DNA from: Vesta saturnalis
Taxonomy: Eukaryota > Arthropoda > Insecta > Coleoptera > Lampyridae
Length of the DNA stretch: 64,000 nt
NCBI GenBank assembly: GCA_036346205.1
Contig: JARFJB010001813.1
Span: forward strand, 3,128,001 to 3,192,000
Direction: 5' to 3'
Shown here: positions 47,268 to 58,947 of the stretch, one piece after another
Position numbering within the stretch: the stretch's first letter is position 1
Layout of the letters: each line of letters starts with the position of its first letter
Program-made: the position numbers and the translations under genes
Notes under the pieces: model-generated
The model's database searches: none
What the model was told of the DNA's origin: nothing
Seen by the model: the letters and a program-made list of their open reading frames with translations, nothing else

Positions 47268-48140
47268 CATACAAGCCAACCTCTTTACAATACAATTAAT
47301 ATTGATGATTAAAAATAAACAAAATTAATTCCTTATTTTTGTTCCCAGTAATATAAATGGCGCCGTGCATGCGTGCGTGTGTCTGTGTGTGTCTGATGGA
47401 TATTTCAGATACAGTATCTCAAAAACTTGAAGTCATTAAATTTAAATATAACAAGTATTTAACTCCTAAATGCATTATACACTGTAGACCATAATGATTT
47501 TTGATGGGGATAAAGAGAGGATACATTCGGTTTTGTTTTGTCTGCGATAGCCCCAAAATTTAATTCTGTGTAGATCTCACCTTTCATAAGAAAACAACTG
47601 CACTATATATGGTTGTTAGTAGTTAAACGTGAAGAGAGGGATTAGTGAGTTAGTATATAGTAGAAATCCGTAGTTTGAGAGTATATACGTTGATAGGAAT
47701 GAAGACGTATTAAGTGAATATTGGTATAAACGTGTTAGTGTTTACCTTAAAACACTAATGACCCTACTTATCCACCTATGTTATTACATGGCGATCATGC
47801 GAAAAAGTAGAAAGAATTCTTACCTGAAAAATAAAAAAAGTATTAAAATATTGAATTAAAAATGAAATGGGTATGTGCACATATTATGTTAAAAACAGTG
47901 CATCGAATCATGGAATTTACCATAATAATTTAAAGAAAATGGGCAACTCAGTAAATGAGGCTGCAAATATACGTAACTTAGATGCTTTTGAGAGTAGTAA
48001 TAACGTCTTGTCGCAGACGGTAGAACATGATTTACCGTTGCCGCCATTGATAACACTGAGAAACAAAAATAAGGAATTTTTTTTTTATTTTTAATTGTTA
48101 TGTCAATATTGATTGTATTGAAAAGAGATTGGCTTGTATA

Positions 48141-49330
48141 TACGAGGACAGTTTGATAAATCCGTGACTTTTTGAATTTTCCGCGCAGTAATTTTAAATG
48201 CAACACTACTCACGTCAGCTGCCATCCATTAATAGACTACTGCCAAATTTTGAGCAAGCTGCGTCATTTAGTTTGTGTTTGACTGCAATTTAAAGCAGAC
48301 AACCTCGTGAATTTTAACGAAAATGGGAAAAAATGAATTTCCTGTGCTGATTAAGCATTATTTTTTACGTAAAAAAAATCACCGAAACCAAGGAAAGGGT
48401 TGATAAATACTATGGGGGCTCTACACCATCAGTTTCAATGGTTAAGAAATGGTTTACTAAACTCCGTTATGGTCGTATGAGCACAAGTGACGCCGAACGT
48501 TTAGGTCGCCCAAAAGAAGTCGTCACGCTAGAAATCGTCGATAAAATCCATGGAATGACATTGGACGATCGGAGAATGAATGTGCGTGAGGTGGTTGAGG
48601 CCGTAAGCATCTCAGCTCAGCGGCTACATCACATTCTACATGAATATTTGGACATGAAAAGCTATCCACGCGATGGGTGTCGTGACTGCTTACACCCGAC
48701 CATAAGCGCAACCGTGAGACCACTTCAAAGGAGTATTTGGCAATGTTCAGCCGCAATCCGAACGAGTTTTTGCCCTGTTTCCTTAACGTGGACGAAACAT
48801 GGATCCATTACAACACACCAGAGACAAAGTAACAATCAAAACAGTGGGTTTCTCCGGGTGAACGTGCACAAAAGAAGCCCAAGGTGAGTCTGTTGGCCAA
48901 CAAGGTCATGCCCACAGTTTTTTGGGATGCACGCGGTGTCGTTCACATTGGTTACCTTAAAAAGGGTAAAACGATCACCGGCGAATATTATTCACAGCAT
49001 TTGGACAGATTCGATATTGAATTGAAGCAAGAAAGACCGCATTTGGCGAAAAAAAAGTGCTGTTCCATCAAGACAATGCACGCGTGCATACGTGTGTAGT
49101 CAAAAATCCATAAATTGGGTTTACGGACTGCATATTCTCCAGATTTAGCCCCCTGCGACTATTTCCTGTTTCCAAACCTGAAGAAATAGGTGGATAGTAA
49201 GAGATTTGGATCGAATGAAGAGGTCATCACTGAAACAAACGCTTATTGTGAGGGCTTCGAGAAAACCTATTATTTTAAATAAACAAAAAAATTGGAAAAA
49301 CGCTGGACTAAATGCAAAAATTTGAAAAAT
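48141..49330 (+). pseudogene. Mariner (DD34D) copy in the right arm
   Basis: The TIR starts TACGAGGACAGTTTGATAAA at 48141, followed by TCCGTGACTTTTTGAATTTT. The coding region begins at ATG 48323 (MGKNEFPVLIKHYF). The helix-turn-helix includes VKKWFTKLRYGRMSTSDAER near 48441-48500 and REVVEAVSISAQRLHHILHE near 48588-48650. VDETWIH near 48790-48810, HQDNARVHT near 49062-49090 (in a shifted frame) and YSPDLAPCDYFLF near 49135-49170 give the three acidic residues. Frame changes near 48350, 48660, 49050 and stops near 49097 and 49190 inactivate it. The 3' TIR is not clearly visible. Confidence 0.9.
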
Positions 49331-50365
49331 TGCTGTGTGAACTGTAAAAGAATTCGGTCATTTTTAAGTAATACGGGAAAAGTATTGTTTTATAATTAAG
49401 AATTTATGTATAGAAAAATAAGCGTAATACATTTATTAATGTTAATTATTAATGTGAAGAAGTAATGCGTTTTGCTGAAAATGCGTATGGAAACAATCGA
49501 GAAATTTAAAAAATGAGACAGAACAATTAAGAGTATTTTTAGATAACGTAAAGAAGGGTACTGTAGAGAAGAGGGAATTTTGGGAAAACTAGAGTAGAGT
49601 TTGTTACACGAAAGTTAGATTTTACAACATGGCAGCGTTTAAAATCTATCTAGGAGAGGTTAGATTAATATCACAGAATAAGTCAGAAAAAAGTAGCAAC
49701 AATGGAGAAAACAGCATGTTTGTGGATACCAGAAATCGAAGGCAAAGAAAGTAGTACATAATTATTAGATTAAATTATATGCGAATGAAATAACAAAGAA
49801 TAATTTAATTAAGCTTGTATTATACCCCAGAATTCATAGAAAGGCAAAAATAAAATTACATAAAAAATACAAATCAGTAGAGGGTTTATTGAATGACATT
49901 AGGAAACACTTTGTTTCGATGAACGCGTGTATTGTACAACCAAAAGAAAGATATTTTGATTCAAGAATCTGACTTTTTATCAAAAACAAAACATGTCATA
50001 ATTTTGTGTTAGTATAATTAATAAAATTACAAAATGTTGTGATTGAATTATTAGAAAAGGTAAGAAAACTGTATACTTTGGTTGAGAAAGCAGCAAAATA
50101 TAAATACGAGTAGTAGTAATAATAATTATGGAATTGATTTATGGTTTGGTTCGAAAATTTGATAAAACTTCAAGTTGATTGTAACTTAGAATTCTCAATC
50201 TTCGAAATTTAATTATTGTGCAAGCAAGTCAAGCTTAATGTAATGTAAATAATTAAAATAGATAAAATAAATAAAATATATAAAATTGAGTCGGTATCGT
50301 TGTCTTAATCTAAATGAATAATTAATGTGTTCCAATAAAGTAAAAATGTCTTGATAAAGGTAGGG

Positions 50366-51790
50366 TGCAACGGGCGTAGTACCCTTAAATACTACTTTTG
50401 TTTATTTAACACGCTCCAAAGAATAAGATTTGAGTTCTTTTAAACTCTGTTATAATTTCAACATTTTTGAATAAAATGTAATACCTGATATGATTATTTT
50501 TTATTACGTTTTATTAAAAGTGAATGGGTTCAATTTATAAAGATATCAATTACTAGTTAATTTTTACTTTGCTTGCTAATTAATTTCGGTTTGCGTAAAC
50601 GAATTTTAAGCTTTATTTTTACTAACTCCTTTCTTAATTGGTTGCAACGGCTAGCTCAAGTTAATATAAATAAACGATTTCTGTTATCATTGCCCAAAAT
50701 TATGCTCATTCTGATTTATTTATTTATCTGAATTCCTATTGAGTTGACTTCTTTCTGTATGTATATATTCAATATTTGTATAAGCCTTTTAATATTAATA
50801 CTTTTTGGCAATAAAAGTAAATCAAACGTTATACTCATTTAATTAAATTCCAAACCTGAACGAAAATGCATCAATATGTTGTTTACAAATATTTATAAAA
50901 TCAAACCTAAATCTACAATAACCTTCTTAAAACTAACATATTAATTGTGACAGTCAAATTTAAAAGTTCGAGAAATCAAACACAAAAGAGTTTTATTTAT
51001 TAACACAAACAAAAAAGGTTCTTACTTATTTTTGTTGCAACTGATGATGTAATGCTGGCGTTTCTTGGTCCGATGATAAGGGGGCCTCAGATAGGTTAGA
51101 GCCTGCTCTTCCGACGATGTCACCTGTCGGCACTCTGGAACCGCTTCTCTATTGTTGTCCTCATCTTTTCTTATACCTTTGTGTAGTTGAATACGCTTCT
51201 AATTTTCTTTCATCAGCTAATGATTATAGAAAATAATTGTTCGATATATCTACACTATACAATTTTTACTTAATCGTTCAGTTTTAACTACAAATAGCCT
51301 ACGCAACAAAATGCAAGCTATTTACAAACCGCGAATACTCCCTTTTTACACATCAATAAATTCGATTTATTGTCCTTTATACTTCGATTAACCAATTTGG
51401 GTCGATTACTGTCTATTATATTTATTTCACTATTTAAACACAATTTATTACGGTTCTGAGACATACAAAACGCGTTATCTTCACTTATTACGTCACTTTT
51501 TATTATTTTAATAAGGAAGGTAATTTCTACTTCTTCCCTATCACCGTTAATGAATTGCTATTTGTAATTTTAACACTTTGTAGGACAGCGTCACTATACA
51601 ATTTCGCTTAGACTGCGAATTCTGATCGATTATTTTTTATGCGACCCTTTCTGTTCGCTTACTTATCGCGACTGTTTGTGTTCGCTCACTATATGCGACT
51701 GTTTTAAAAATTGCAAATCATTATTATAAAGGCGTCATTTCCTTCCACCACATTAATGCACTTGCCAATGCCGCGTAGTTAAATATTTTC

Positions 51791-51839
<49 letters not shown>

Positions 51840-51993
51840 CTTATTAAAATAAACTCAAGCTTTTCATCTTAATATTAATTACATTTAAATACAAATAAAC
51901 AATAACCATTTCTTTATTCAGAAAAATAATATATAAATATCTAATCTCGTATAATTTAGCGCGAAATTTTGATTTCTCTAAAGCTCCCGTTGC
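50366..51993. mobile_element. 1.6-kb insertion with TAGGG duplication (solo-LTR-like or non-autonomous)
   Basis: Begins TGCAACGGG and ends CCCGTTGC, with TAGGG at 50361-50365 and again at 51994-51998. The opposite arm of the inverted duplication keeps the empty site, with a single CCCTA (45396-45400), so the ends are essentially exact. No recognisable coding region. A 5-bp duplication and TG start with inverted termini suggest a solo LTR, but the last base would have to be lost. It contains a (TA)n tract at 51799-51838. Confidence 0.75.
51799..51838. repeat. (TA)n microsatellite
   Basis: 40 bp of TA dinucleotides within the TAGGG-flanked insertion. Confidence 0.95.
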
Positions 51994-52237
51994 TAGGGCA
52001 GTTAAATACATGTAAAGATATTTTTACATTTATAGTAAAATTGCACTAAAAATGTGTTCTATTTATGTACTCTGCATTGATTCTTTTCTTAATGAAAATT
52101 GTCGCAGTCAACCCTAAGGAACTGGCTGATAAGCTTGTAAAATCTTGTAAATACAATAAGTAACTGAAACTTTGCAGGTAGAAGACTACTATTATTGACT
52201 ATAAACAGAAAGTCAATGCTACTATTACGTAGTTTGA

Positions 52238-52420
52238 ATCACACGCACACGCACGAACACGCACGCACGCGTACCCACCCGTCCGCACGCACAAAGAAAC
52301 ACAGACACATACGCACGCGCTCATATTAGCACAACCAGAAGCACGCGTGACGCACCCACACACGGACCTCGGGCCCTCTCGCACTCGCGCCCACACGCAC
52401 CCTCCCACCCATACACATAG

Positions 52421-52451
<31 letters not shown>
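52238..52451. repeat. (CA/CGCA)-rich and (TA)n microsatellite
   Basis: ACACGCACGCAC-type purine/pyrimidine alternation for ~185 bp, then TA dinucleotides at 52426-52451. Open frames here are low-complexity artefacts. Confidence 0.9.
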
Positions 52452-52457
<6 letters not shown>

Positions 52458-53741
52458 CTGTCATCTTCAAACTTCAAACTATGTAATCACCATGCTATCC
52501 AATTACTTTACATGACGAATAAACGGTGAAAACGTATCCCCAAAATTAAAAAAAATCACAAGCCCCATTAGAAAAATCCTACTAATTTTAAACTTATAAA
52601 ATATATTATAAACCTCGCAACAATTACCCTGAATGTATCAAATTGATTTGCAACAGGGGTGAAAACTCACCCCTAAATATAAAAAAATTCCGGTTACTGG
52701 TCGCTGCAAGTACTTGCGTTTTGAGCAACTGTTATTTGTGCTTCCCAGAGTATTAATTAGTCCAAAACTGATTCACCCATTCATTTGTGGCCAAGGGTGC
52801 AACTAAGATATGGAGTCTTTGCCTCATTTTCATAGATTAACAAAGCCTCAATATATGCGGTAGACATAGGTGTTGTTTTACAACTGTAGCCATGGTGTAA
52901 TCATGTTCTGACTAAAATTAATGTAATCGTTTACATTTCCGGGTACTACAAATTTTATTGCTGAATATTTGCTCAGACTCGATAGGAGCTTATAATATAT
53001 CCAGTCATCGCTCTTGATACTTGTTTGCGTAGATAGTAAGGTGAACAGATCCAATTTAGAATTAATACACTCATACGTTTGTGCACGTAGAAACGCCTTT
53101 ATTTTGAGGAGTAAAGGGCGAGTGACTATTATCGCGCATACCCACTTTTATAATCCGAGCTTTCCATCTATTCAGCGATTTTTAGCCGTCTTCACTTTCA
53201 AGATTTCTACCTGCTTCGAGAAATATTTCTTGAACACACGCGCGCACACACACAAATTGAAAATGTCCTTGATGGTTTTTTAAATACTGGAAACGTGTAA
53301 AATCGTTGAAAACTCAACATCAATTTTTTCACGAAAACAATACTTTTATTGTGTATTTTTTAGGTCTAATCTATTTATAAGTTCAGATAATAACTATATT
53401 TGAGCAACAATATCTGTTTATGTAAATCAATGACACGTTTCATGTTACAAATACTTTCAGTACAAAAGTAAGTGGATACAATCAAAAATAACACCATGGA
53501 TAATAGCATAAGTGAAGGTGAAGATGAATATCTGGCAACACAGCAGGGACGCGCACTGATACCATTAACTAAATAAACAGAGTTCAGGTTTCCTGATAAG
53601 TACAAAAGTATTCACTAGACGTCAACTAAACCTACACATGGCTAGGAAGCAATCTGGTTACTATTAACGTAAACAGTGTATAATCTGGTGTATAACGGTG
53701 GACTCCAACTTACAATGTTCGTGGACCCGGCGCCATTTTGA

Positions 53742-53744
<3 letters not shown>
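52452..53744. other. No gene recognised
   Basis: AT-rich, only short open frames without family features. A GGCGCCATTTTGATGC motif ends the stretch, next to the following (TA)n tract. Confidence 0.5.

Positions 53745-53805
<61 letters not shown>
53745..53805. repeat. (TA)n microsatellite
   Basis: 61 bp of TA dinucleotides. Confidence 0.95.
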
Positions 53806-53808
<3 letters not shown>

Positions 53809-54653
53809 GGGTGTCCGGATAAGGGTATCTCGACAATGGTAAGGCCTAGAGGTTTGGGAAAAAACCTTATAGGTAAGAGAAATCGACGGAAATTATTTTG
53901 AAGTTCGTAACTCGACCGGTAGGGGGCGTAATTGCTAGGAAGAAACATAAAATTCATGCTATCTCGGAAAATTGGGTATTGAGTTATAACTTTGAAAATA
54001 TCATTTGAGAGCTTGGGGTGATACCGCAACATTTTTCCGTATCTCTCATAATGAAGGAGGGGGAGGTCAATACATTTTCCTACATTTACATTTTAATATC
54101 TTCTGAACCACTCGACCTATTCAAATATTCTTAGTCTCCTTTGAAACAGGAATTTATACTATTTTGAATGGCGTTATTTGTTGGAGCGTTTAGTTTTAAA
54201 CACATATACTAGAGGGCGTTCTCTGCATCAATTACACATTTTTTGATTTTTTGGAAAAAAAACTAAATAGTACGGTACTATTTACTTGACAGACCGTTAC
54301 GAGGCTTAAATTACCTAAATTTTAGTGAAAACTCCTTCGCGATATATCCATCCGTTCCCGATCTACGACAAAATGTTAAACATTTGAGTACCGTAATCTG
54401 AACAAGCTACCTTGGCGGGGAAAACAAATCACATATCCATGGCAACCAACGTAATTTAAACTACGGTTTGACTTTTTCCCCACTAAGTAACAATGTTAAT
54501 ACCTTGCCTTTTTTCACACTTTATACAGGTTTGGAACTGGTTTTGAAGCGTGTTTAAAGGACAACGGGCCAACGCAACATCAGTAATAACAATAAAAAAG
54601 AAGCAGAAAAATCTTAGAACTACCTACACAAAGAAAGTTTAGCCAGAAATAGT

Positions 54654-55260
54654 TCATAAATTTTCATGTCTTCCGTCATTCTCGATGCATTTATTTAATC
54701 TAATTTCGGTAGAAAAATCCGCTGCTTCAATTTCAGCGCTGGACAAGCTTCTAGTGGCATTTCGTATTCTTTCCATCATATTTTCCCTGGTCGTTGGTTT
54801 TTCTTGGAAAACCAGGTCTTTCAGTCTACCCTGGAGGTAGAAATCTAAACAAGTAAGATCCGACAAACGCGCCGGGCAGGAAAATAGACTTCCTCTTCAA
54901 TAACACAATTCGAATGTTGCTCACATAAATGCCGACGTACGTTTCGGTCATAATGTGCCGGACAACCATCAAGCTGGAACCATATGCGCCTTCTTGTTTC
55001 CAAGGAGACGTCTCCTAAGAGTGGTGGAAGAGAAACGTTATTCCAAGAACCTTCCCCATTAAGGGTTTGGTCAAAAAAATGTGGACCTGTAATTTTTCCT
55101 TCCAGCATTCCGCACCATACGTTCAAACTCCAGCGATTTTGATGTTCTACTTGCTGCATCCAATGTGGATTTTGCTTGGACCTATAATGCAAATTCACAC
55201 CCCTGAAAGTAGCTTCGTCCGTCCATAATATGCGTAACAGGCAATTTGGATTTTACCGAA
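54654..55260 (-). pseudogene. DUF4817-type transposase, catalytic half only
   Basis: Minus-strand order: RILWTDEATFRGVNLHY near 55240-55190, with an intact first Asp; NPHWMQQVEHQNRWSLNVWC near 55170-55110; RRIWFQLDGCPAHYDRNVRR near 54990-54935 with the second Asp; then a frame change near 54850, SDLTCLDFYLQGRLKDLVFQ near 54865-54805 with the third acidic position, and a C-terminal tail to 54654. The N-terminal helix-turn-helix is missing upstream of 55260. The 53806-54653 region downstream probably contains its terminal repeat (GTGTCCGGATAAGGGTATCT near 53813), but the matching end was not found. Confidence 0.8.
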
Positions 55261-55807
55261 TCATACTTAGGACTCAGTCACAATGGTTGAGCCTATGATC
55301 ATAATCAGTGTGATTCAATGCCTGCTGTAAAAAAATTTAAGTTACGACTCTTGGTTTTGTTGAAACAGTTTATTTTGCTACAAGTTTTATAATGAGTCGA
55401 GTCTTAATTTTTATAAATTTGCTCTTGTACACTTTGAGACAACTCATATTCTTTATATCAGTGTAATTAATTATGTTTGCGTGTTTACTTAAATTGAAAT
55501 ATTAATTATTGGGTAATAAAAGAATGGTTAGAAAATCTATCCTTTGAATTTGAAATAGTTAGTACAAGTATGCAGTTATTAACTACAATTGAGATTCCGT
55601 GCGATTTGACGCCCTTTTGGAAATGACCCCCTAAGCCATTGTCACTTTTTCCTAATGAAAAAACCGACAATTAAAGGTTGTTTGCCCTGCACTGTAATGC
55701 ACGAAAACCGCCATATCTACCAAGCGTACTTCTTGGTTTAATTTTCACGTCAAATTTATGTTGTATAATACGACTTTTTACAGGTTGTAATGAAGTTCCA
55801 ATATATA
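55261..55807. other. No gene recognised
   Basis: AT-rich gap between the transposase remnant and the palindromic MITE. Confidence 0.45.
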
Positions 55808-56653
55808 CAGTGCCCGTCTAAAGTCACCCCCTCCCCCACCTATTATGTGAACTATAAAACTGAAATTAATAAAATTTTGGGAAATCGAACTAAGGCACCT
55901 ATACAACGTTTTTTTATGGTATTCAGTGACGTAATCATTAAAAATGGCGGACAGCCCCCATTTTGTAAAATAATTTTAAATGGGATCATAATGCAAGTGA
56001 TACCTCATTTGAAAGCTCGTTTCAAGTCCTTTTCAACGACATCAACAACGTTAAAATGTTACTACAGATTTATGAGTTTCAACCTCAAAACATTAATTGG
56101 CGTTTTTGGATTGAAACTCATGAATCAGTACTAACATTTTAATATTGTTGATGTCGTTGAAAAGGACTTGGAACGAGATTTTAAATGAGGTATTACTTGC
56201 CATATGATCTCATTTAAGATTATTTTACAAAACGGCGGCTATTGAGTAAAATAATTGGGATCATATGGCAAGTAATACCTCACTTGAAAGCCCGTTTCAA
56301 GTCCTTTTCAACGATATCAACAACATTAAAATATTAATACTTATTTATGAGTTTAAACACAAAAGCCTCGAAAAATTAATTGGCGTTTTTGGGCTGAAAC
56401 ACATGAATGAGTAGTAATATTTTAATGCTGTTGATGTCATTGAAAAGGACTTGGAACGAGCTTTCAAATGAGGTATTACTTGCCATATAATCCCATTTAA
56501 AATCGTTTTACAAAATGGCGGCTGCCCGCCACTTTTAATGATTACGTCACTAAATACCATCAAAAACGTTGTATATGTGCCTAAGTTCGGTTTCCCAAAA
56601 TGTTATTAACTTTAGTTTTATGGTTCACATAATATGGCTTAGACGGGCACTGC
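55808..56653. mobile_element. MITE built of two palindromes
   Basis: Outer inverted repeats: CAGTGCCCGTCTAAAG at the left and ..CTTAGACGGGCACTG at the right, extending inward through GTGAACTATAAAACTGAAAT, GTGACGTAATCATTAAAAAT and GGCGG. Inside lie two successive imperfect palindromes, about 55920-56245 and 56250-56540, each containing CGTTTCAAGTCCTTTTCAAC and its inverse GAAAAGGACTTGGAACGAG. No coding capacity. CAGTG ends resemble Tc1/mariner-type MITEs; the left flank is TA, the right flank CA. Confidence 0.8.
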
Positions 56654-56862
56654 ACGTTTTGACAATTATTACAAGAAATTTAGTAAATGGTGTTTTTTAA
56701 ATGCAATTGAACAGAGAATTAGAAAATACGATACTACTTTACGGAAAAGCATAACACCAGAGGAACGGCTTATTGTTACACTTTGTTTTTGTTCAACACA
56801 ATAAGTAAAATAGTATAATAAAATAAAATAAACCTTTCCTTACAAAATTAATAAAGTCGAAA

Positions 56863-57548
56863 CTAAATAGTAGTAGAATAAAAAACATCATATTGTGTCA
56901 CATTATAATTGTCACAAAATAACTGGGAAGATCGGTCAACAGGCTGTAATGCACTAAGTGTTGATATATTTAAAGATAAAGATGATGAAGTAGAGGGTCG
57001 GGTAAGAGTATAAAGTCCTTCTTCTTCTGCTTCTTGTTCATCTAAAAGCTCATTTAAAAGTGCTAATACTCTAGATTTAAAAGACAAGTTGTCGTTTTGA
57101 AGTCAATTTTTCTACATCAACGACCAAGCTATCCAGAAACTTGGCCGTCGGACTTATGAATGGAGTTGATGTTTCTAACGTCCTGCTTTTTAAGAACTCA
57201 ATCATAGGCCCAGCCAGTGATTCAACAACTGAAGTCTTTCTTTTCGCAAACTTGTTTCTTGGAACTTCAGCAGTAGCAGAACTAGCGGAACTAAGATTGC
57301 CCTGCAGCTCGCCTGCTACAATCAGACTAGTGTCATTGTCGCTAACATCAACCTGTTCTAGTGATCCTGCTGCTTCTAAGTTCTCTTCCTCTACTGTTAC
57401 ATTGCTTACAAATCGTCTATGTTGTCCAAGAAATTCCCTTAAAAACTACATACCATCTGCCAAGTCCCGTTTTCTACGTTTTGATGCTCCTACACCACTA
57501 GGCACCTTCTTCTCTTCCCTCAAATATCGGGCAAGAATTTCGTAGGAA
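56863..57548 (-). pseudogene. Harbinger ORF2-like protein with BESS motif (partial)
   Basis: The minus-strand frame runs ILARYLREEKKVPSGVGASK near 57545-57490, hits a stop (TAG) near 57447, then continues with a Ser/Ala-rich linker (SSASSATAEVPRNKFAK near 57295-57245). A BESS-like helix pair, PTAKFLDSLVVDVEKL and SRVLALLNELLDEQE, lies near 57155-57030, with a one-base frame change between the two halves near 57090. It ends at 56863. PIF/Harbinger elements carry a second gene with a MADF/Myb-like DNA-binding domain and often a BESS tail; only the C-terminal half is seen here. Divergent orientation to the transposase at 57605 supports that reading. Confidence 0.65.
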
Positions 57549-57604
57549 ATTTCATTTCAGCTTACAATCTGAAACTGAAAAACTATGTTAAAAATCACCT
57601 GCAT

Positions 57605-58443
57605 TTGAAACGAAACTTAAATGAATTATTTTATTTCAGATTTTTGGCCTTAGGAGAACGCCTCCAATCACTACACTACTACTTTAGAATTGGGGCTAGT
57701 ACTATTAGTAATATTGTAGAAGAGACTTGCACGGAAATTTGGGAAGAACTTGTTCGTATAGATATGGAGAAACCAACATCTGAGGAATGGTTACAAATAG
57801 CAAATAAATTTGATACGTTAGGAATTTTCCACATTACTTGGGAGCAATCGAATGCCCCCATAATACCGGATCGGCATGTTTCAATTACAAATCTTTTCAT
57901 TCCGTTGTTCTGCAAGCAGTTGTTGATGCAGACTGTAAATTTCTGTTTGTCGATGTGGGAGATTATAGAGGAAATTGCGAAGGAGGTGTGATTGGTAATT
58001 CCAATTTTGGAAAATTATACTTTGATCATAATCTAGATATACCCTCTGCACGACCTTTAACTGTTTAATGGTGAGACAAATCTCCCGTTTGTATTTATTG
58101 CTGATGAAGTATATCCGTTATTGACAAATTTAATGCGTCCATTTCCGAGACGACATTTAACTGATGAAAAAGAGTCTTCAATTATAGACTATCACGAGCT
58201 CGTCGAGTTGTTCAATGCACCTTAGGAATGATCTCAAAACGATTGCGTGTGCTGGAAAACGGTATGCTGCTCGATCCTCGAAAGGCTACCATTGTTACAT
58301 TAGCTTGTTGTATTTTACACATTATTCGGGATAAATCTGAAACTCCGAGTGATATTCACGAAGAATTATCAATTCATACGTATGATGCTGAGCCAACACG
58401 AACCTCAAATATACAACTGGATCAAATGCGGGATTACATATAA
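57605..58443 (+). pseudogene. PIF/Harbinger transposase (HARBI1-like), degraded
   Basis: DDE_Tnp_4-type transposase. The N-terminal part includes YYFRIGASTISNIVEETCTE near 57680-57740, the helix-turn-helix-like segment before the catalytic domain, and MEKPTSEEWLQIANKF. A frame change near 57835 leads to GAIECPH near 57840-57860 (relatives read GAIDGKH, so the first catalytic Asp appears as Glu). FNYKSFHSVVLQAVVDADCK near 57885-57945 and FVDVGDYRGNCEGGV follow, with the second Asp. After another break, FIADEVYPLL near 58090-58120 and MRPFPRRHLTDEKE follow, and the C-terminus near 58228-58330 is GMISKRLRVL..MLLDPRKATIVTLACCILHI. A TTTCAG acceptor-like site sits at 57635-57640. Inactive. Confidence 0.85.
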
Positions 58444-58860
58444 GAAATAAACTTCTACGTCACGTCAACTCCCTTGAAGGTAACGAAAGATGAGTATGCT
58501 CACACCACAGATCATGGAGACAGTGTAATTTTTCACTAATGCAGTGACTATTATTATTATTTACACAAAAGTTTTATTATAAATATTGTATGCATGCATA
58601 CCACACAATTCGTTGTTCTTATATATGAAACATGCATGTAAATATCTAATGCAACCAAAATAAGTATTTAAATGCATTTACTTACCTTTTGCTCCAATTT
58701 CCTGTGCTATCTCTTCCCAGATTTTGTCTATGAAGTCCCGATTGTGATGGTCTTTTAGTGTATAGTTATATACAACACGTCTTGTTTCAATTAATATTAG
58801 TAACTTTCCTGAATCAGTCTCCATTATTTTTCTAGCCTAGAAATTCTTTTAGCTGACAAT

Positions 58861-58862
<2 letters not shown>
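58444..58862. other. No gene recognised
   Basis: 3' flank of the Harbinger gene. A GTGCTATCTCTTCCCAGATTT stretch near 58706 is on the opposite strand of possible further Harbinger ORF2 (MADF-like) sequence, but could not be confirmed. Confidence 0.4.

Positions 58863-58946
<84 letters not shown>
58863..58946. repeat. (TA)n microsatellite, longest in the window
   Basis: 84 bp of uninterrupted TA dinucleotides. Confidence 0.97.

Positions 58947-58947
<1 letters not shown>

Larger units (their letters stand above)
45217..52197. repeat. ~7-kb imperfect inverted duplication
   Basis: Left arm 45217-47351 and right arm 48057-52197 are reverse complements over most of their length, around a ~705-bp spacer (47352-48056). 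Shared inverted blocks: the CTTCTACCTGCAAAGTTTCA end; CTTATCAGCCAGT; CCCTACCTTTATCAAGACAT; GATTAAGACAACGATACCGA; TCGAACCAAACCATAAATCA; AAAAAGTCAGATTCTTGAAT; CTCTACTGATTTGTA; a mariner copy with identical flank GGCTTGTA; and TTCCTTATTTTTGTT next to the spacer. The right arm is interrupted by a 1.6-kb insertion (50366-51993) and has ~250 bp more than the left between mariner end and the CTGATTTGTA block. Each arm also holds a short Gag-like peptide region (RKAKIKLHKKYKSVEGLLND near 49845-49900), so the duplicated unit may itself be an old retroelement. Confidence 0.85.

Noticed and set aside
52199..52529. Cysteine-rich small peptide frames (CVCVCV)
   Set aside because: Low-complexity translation of a CA/CGCA microsatellite, not a toxin or cysteine-rich peptide gene.
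53698..54032. Frames with YIYIYI repeats
   Set aside because: Translation of the (TA)n tract.
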